From the NCBI GenBank assembly GCA_020536535.1, contig JAHLWZ010000427.1, positions 18,541 through 82,540 of the forward strand: 64,000 nt of DNA. Reading direction: 5' to 3'. The stretch is from Pelomyxa schiedti. Lineage: Eukaryota > Evosea > Pelobiontida > Pelomyxidae. Position numbers and translations under genes: made by a program. The notes under the pieces were generated by a model. The model searched no databases. It saw only the letters and a program-made list of their open reading frames with translations, and was not told the DNA's origin. This document shows positions 60,236-64,000 of the stretch, piece by piece. Numbering within the stretch: position 1 is the first letter of the stretch; every line of letters begins with the position of its first letter.

Positions 60236-62297
60236 TCAACTGTGGAGTGGTTGTGATTGTGGTGGTGGATTGGGGGGTAGTGTGAGAGATTGGTTGACAG
60301 CGTGGAACAGAAGGCGTAGCACAGTTTTGTCAATCTCGGTCACTCGCTCAGAGTCAATTGCGGGGTAACTGTACAGTGGGAACACATTGGATTCGTGGAG
60401 GTTAAACATCTCGGCTGCGCGGACTTTACTGTCACTCAGTCCGCCGAAGGAAAGGCTGTCACTTGGTACGATATGGGTCAATGCAACTACGGTGGGTATA
60501 CCTTTAATCATGGAAAGAAAGAAGTATTAGTAAGAGACAAATGAGACTGGAGCGGGTAAAGCATACCGCAGTGCTTGGCGATTTGAGCGAACATCACTGT
60601 TCTGGAGGCAACTAAAGATGGCACTGGAGAGACCTCGGATAACGGCATGAAAAATATGACACAATGCATAGGAGCACAGGTTGTTGACTGAATTTCTTTT
60701 AGTTGATCCATGTTATTGGTTGAGAGGAGCACAAACCTCATTTTGGAACTTTCCTTCAATTATCGCTTTGAATTCGGCCTCAGAGTAACTTGTATCATGA
60801 ACGCCCATTGTGTCTGATGTCTTAAGTGACGTTGTGTTGCTTGTAGTTGGAGGATTTTGGTGCATATTTCTTGTTTGATTGTTTGATTGCTTGCAATTTG
60901 GTGTGCATTGTAATGTATTGTATTTATTGTTACAGATGGAAAAAAATCTTACCCCACAAAGTAACGTTAGTTTCTATTGGCGCAACGCCTTGGGGAGTAT
61001 TGCGAATAGCTTGAAGTCGGAAACCAAAAACTCGTTCCGTGAAAGGCAGTAAATTCTATTTGTTAAGGTCATGACTGGAGAAGTAATTACTGCTTGAATC
61101 ACACCAAGGACTTGTAAACTTCTGAAATTGCAAGAGTACAATTGCTAACAAACGAAGATTTCCCCGAATTGACTGGTCCAAACAGTAAAATGTTGAGGGG
61201 TTGTTGTCTCTCCAAATTTGTAAAAAACAATGGCTTTGTGAACCAGACTGGACAGAAAGTAATTTAGCAAAGAAAATAGGTTCAAACAACTTACAAACGT
61301 AGAGGGGGTAGGACTTTCGGCAGACAAGTGTATTATCATGATCAAAGACTGTGATTTCATACTGTGATGGAACAGATTCTATAGTGGCTGTCTCCTTTGG
61401 AACCATAGCAAGGTTAACATTTCCAAATGTGTCCACAGTATCTAAGCAATCATTAGAATTGAATTGCACTGACACTCGTACCTCTTGCAGAATTCCACAA
61501 CCCATAAGCAGAAACTTGAACATCCATGTTGGCAAGTTCCGGGCAGTTGATGGATATTACTACACACTCTTCAACGGAGAAGTACAGGTCGCTGTCCTGA
61601 AGAGTATTTTCGGCCCTCATGATTGGCACAACCCTGCCACAAACATAGTTATACGGGGAACAAACACAATATAATTCCAAACAAGAAACAAATTATAAGT
61701 AATAAATAAAAAGGATATTTTAAACAAAACAAAACAAGGAAAAAGCAAAAGGAAAACAGAGACACACTGGTCAAGTAAAGGCTTCCACACACTAGCCCGG
61801 TTCCTCGACTCGTGATTCACACACAACAGGCGCGTGGCCTTGTGCGCCTCCCTCTCCGCGGCCAGCTGCGCCGCCGCTATGGCCAGGTGCTGCTTGGTCC
61901 GGTCGTGCGCCTCCCGCTCCCTCCCCAGCGCCGCCGCCGTGGCCTCGCTGGCCTGCCGCCACCTCTCGCTGTCCCGCAGCAGCCCCTCGGCCCGCTCTCG
62001 CTGCCTCGCGAGCTGGTCGCCCAGGTCCTTTATCTTGGCCGCGCGGTCCTCGAGCTTCTCGTCCGCCTGGGCCAGCGACACGCGGTCCTCGCGCTGCCTC
62101 ACGCCCGCCTCGGCCAGGCGCGAGGACAGGTCCGCCACCTCGTCGCGCGACGCCTTGGCCGCCGCGACGGCGTCGTCCCGCTCCTTCTGTGCTGCCTCGG
62201 ACTTGCCAACCAGAACCAACACTTGCTTCCTGAGGGCACGGATGAGATTCTGCTGGTCAGTGGCAGTGACAACCGGTGTGGCTCCTAGGGTGTCCAT
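60236..62297 (-). CDS. IFI44-like P-loop GTPase with N-terminal coiled coil
   Basis: The first exon (62297 to about 61770) encodes MDTLGATPVVTATDQQNLIR and a long Ala/Arg/Glu coiled coil (LRDSERWRQASEATAAALGR and so on) with GC-rich codons. A beta-rich segment follows (IMRAENTLQDSDLYFSVEEC; TVDTFGNVNLAMVPKETATI; about 61630-61310). The GTPase part starts QQPLNILLFGPVNSGKSSFV (P-loop, about 61170), then RLQAIRNTPQGVAPIETNVT and DTMGVHDTSYSEAEFKAII (switch-like region, about 60790), SLVASRTVMFAQIAKHCGIP and VVALTHIVPSD with the T-H-(x)-D-like base motif (about 60470), and DKTVLRLLFHAV. The layout is that of animal IFI44/IFI44L-type GTPases. The stop is at 60236. Confidence 0.76.
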
Positions 62298-62381
62298 TTT
62301 ATCGAAACGAGTACAGATTGATGAAGAAAACAAAAAAGGCAAACTGAACTGCACAGGACAAAGGAGGTTTTTTTTACAACG

Positions 62382-64000
62382 CTAATGGGTAGCAAGGAGG
62401 AGAGCTCCCAGGGCACCCAAATAACCGTCGTGCCGTAGGAATAGTGCCTGTCATTAGTGTGCGCAAATGGGTCATATAGTAGAGACAGGGAAGGGAATGT
62501 TACTGTCATTTCTCCTTGAGACCAGTAGTTAACTGCCCATGTTATGCTTCTCCAAACAGCTGGATTGTCCATGATAAATCCACCAACAAACACAACTGTC
62601 TTCAACCTGGGTGGGGAGCGCATAAGTGGACAATAGTGGGGAGCCCTATGTTAGTTTACCCGTGAAGTTTGGCATTCAGAAGGCCTATCTGTGCTATGTT
62701 GTCACTGATCATGTACAGTAAACTCTTGAGTATGTCCTCATCACGGTATTCACTCGTGGGATGAGTGGATCGCTGCACTTTCCCAAGGCTTTTTTGCACT
62801 TAGGCTAAGTACATAGTTAGAGTGGAAGGACCTGCTAGCTTTCAGTGTGGGAGATAACCCAAGGCTGCTGGACTTGTCAGTGGTTCCATAAATGTCACTG
62901 ACAAGGAGGTCAACGTTACGGTTGTCACCTTGGTTGTCGTAACTAAATGCAATTTGGTTTTGTAAAAGAGAAAGGGGAACCTGCTCCACGTTGGCAAGTT
63001 GCAACAACGTCCGCAAAGGAACTGTAGTGGGTCATTAACTTTGTCAGTCCCCAAAAAGTACCTGAAGCTAAATTACTCCTCCCCCAGTAGTGAAATGGGG
63101 AATACCTCCCCCAAGAGCAGATCCAGATATTCTCTGGAAATTCTCACCATTAATTTCGAGAATACTCACACCAGACCCAACATTAACCAAAATGTAATTA
63201 AGTTGTGTGAACTATGGAAGAGTGAGATGTGAAAAGGTAATTCAGGGGGTTGGAGTCACCTTGGTAATGAAACGCTTTTCTGATGTTGCCCCAAGGTTGA
63301 CATACTCGAATACTTCATTATCGCTTTGAGCCAATAAAAAGTTCAGCCCTTTTACAAGGCATTTCATTTCATCCTGAGGTAATGTAAAAAGGGAATAACT
63401 GTTTGAAGGAAAAAACCTGTTGGACAAGTCTAAGATTAACACTATCTTGGACTAGTTGTGCATACTTGTAGGCTCCTCCCCCTTAATATGTTGGAGAAGA
63501 AAACAAAAGGACTCTGACGAACCTGTTGCAAAAACTTCAGTGTAGTTACCATATTGTTGATGCAGTTTAGTAGCTAAAAGAGCATCAAAAATGAAGAACA
63601 GTTGCAATAGGAAATACCAACTAGAAATTGTATAAATTGATCAGCATGTGTTACAGGAAATTTGATGAATTTGAGATTTCCACGTGGCTTCACTGAGAGG
63701 AAAATCAAAAGGTAGGAAACACGAAGTGTCATGTACTTGAAACACTCAGAGTAGGATCAGGTCTCAAGAAAAAGTTATTTGCCGAGTCGTATGGTTCTTT
63801 GTTGATATAGTCCGGGAGAGTTGGTGGATTTGGTGGCCTCCAGTACACCTAATTGACAATTGTTACAAACTTCAGGCATGTTTTTTTTTCTCACACAACC
63901 ACACTTGATCTAGGGTACCTAATGCACCACAAGGCAGTAAGGCACACAAACAACAACAGTAATGAATCGCACATAAACACACGCGCGCGCACGCACAACA
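62382..64000 (-). CDS. PANK: Type II pantothenate kinase (5' end beyond the window)
   Basis: Pantothenate kinase carries out the first step of coenzyme A synthesis. Exons read VYWRPPNPPTLPDYINKEPY (about 63850), PRGNLKFIKFPVTHADQFI (about 63690), DEMKCLVKGLNFLLAQSDNE (about 63370), then VNVGSGVSILEINGENFQRI and GSALGGGIPHF (about 63180-63090), GDNRNVDLLVSDIYG (about 62920), LKTVVFVGGFIMDNP (about 62600) and the end GYLGALGALLLATH (stop 62382). These are standard eukaryotic type II PANK blocks. The N-terminal phosphate-binding exon (DIGGxxxK) is not visible and must lie beyond 64000 or in unresolved sequence near the edge. Confidence 0.88.

Noticed and set aside
61812-62385. Plus-strand frames of 158 and 183 codons opposite the IFI44-like first exon
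   Set aside because: Antisense to a GC-rich coiled coil that is continuous with the GTPase gene.

Overview
This window is nuclear DNA of a protist. Genes are broken by many short GT-AG introns, mostly 45-110 bp with pyrimidine-rich 3' ends and with one of about 30 bp. The products are eukaryotic: a proteasome lid subunit, TAF2, a formin, importin beta, CIR1, endonuclease V and a type II pantothenate kinase. Formin, kelch, F-box, BTB, EF-hand and Hint proteins, together with the very compact layout, suggest an amoebozoan. An anaerobic archamoeba such as a Pelomyxa or Mastigamoeba relative is my guess, but that is inference. I see no tRNA, rRNA, CRISPR array, transposase or retroelement.

Layout. 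0-6.4 kb: PSMD6/Rpn7 (+), a tiny SS18/SSXT protein (-) and TAF2 (+). 6.5-12 kb: a secreted thermolysin-type (M4) protease with an IPT/TIG tail (-) and a two-SH3 scaffold protein (-). 12.2-17.4 kb: a complete formin (+). 17.5-22.2 kb: a disordered protein (-) and importin beta (+). 22.5-28.4 kb: an ankyrin-BTB-zinc-finger membrane protein (-), a four-EF-hand calcium sensor (+) and a vWA protein fused to a ubiquitin-conjugating E2 domain (-). 28.5-35.4 kb: a multi-pass membrane protein with duplicated tail exons (-), a weakly coding stretch and a CAP/SCP-domain protein (-). 35.6-42.8 kb: an OTU-PUL deubiquitinase-like protein, a multi-pass membrane protein and a helical protein (all -). 42.8-45.4 kb: an F-box-like protein (+), a tentative antisense gene and a 416-residue orphan (+). 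45.6-51.5 kb: a P-loop GTPase/kelch/F-box/Hint chimera and an M28 aminopeptidase (both -). 51.7-57.5 kb: ankyrin-UBA protein (+), CIR1 (-), endonuclease V (+) and a small secreted protein (+). 57.5-64 kb: phosphopentomutase/PGM2, an IFI44-like GTPase with a coiled coil, and pantothenate kinase cut by the right edge (all -).

The genes do not form a pathway. Housekeeping genes sit among signalling and surface genes. Ubiquitin-linked modules recur (Rpn7, an E2, OTU-PUL, BTB, two F-boxes, a UBA), but in unrelated proteins. Spacing is tight, with divergent start codons only 25 bp apart in one case and a 59 bp stop-to-start gap in another. Several genes on both strands begin with a GC-rich coding block that switches to AT-richer codon use downstream.

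Exon models were spliced by eye, using reading-frame continuity and family resemblance. CDS coordinates run from start codon to stop codon and include introns.
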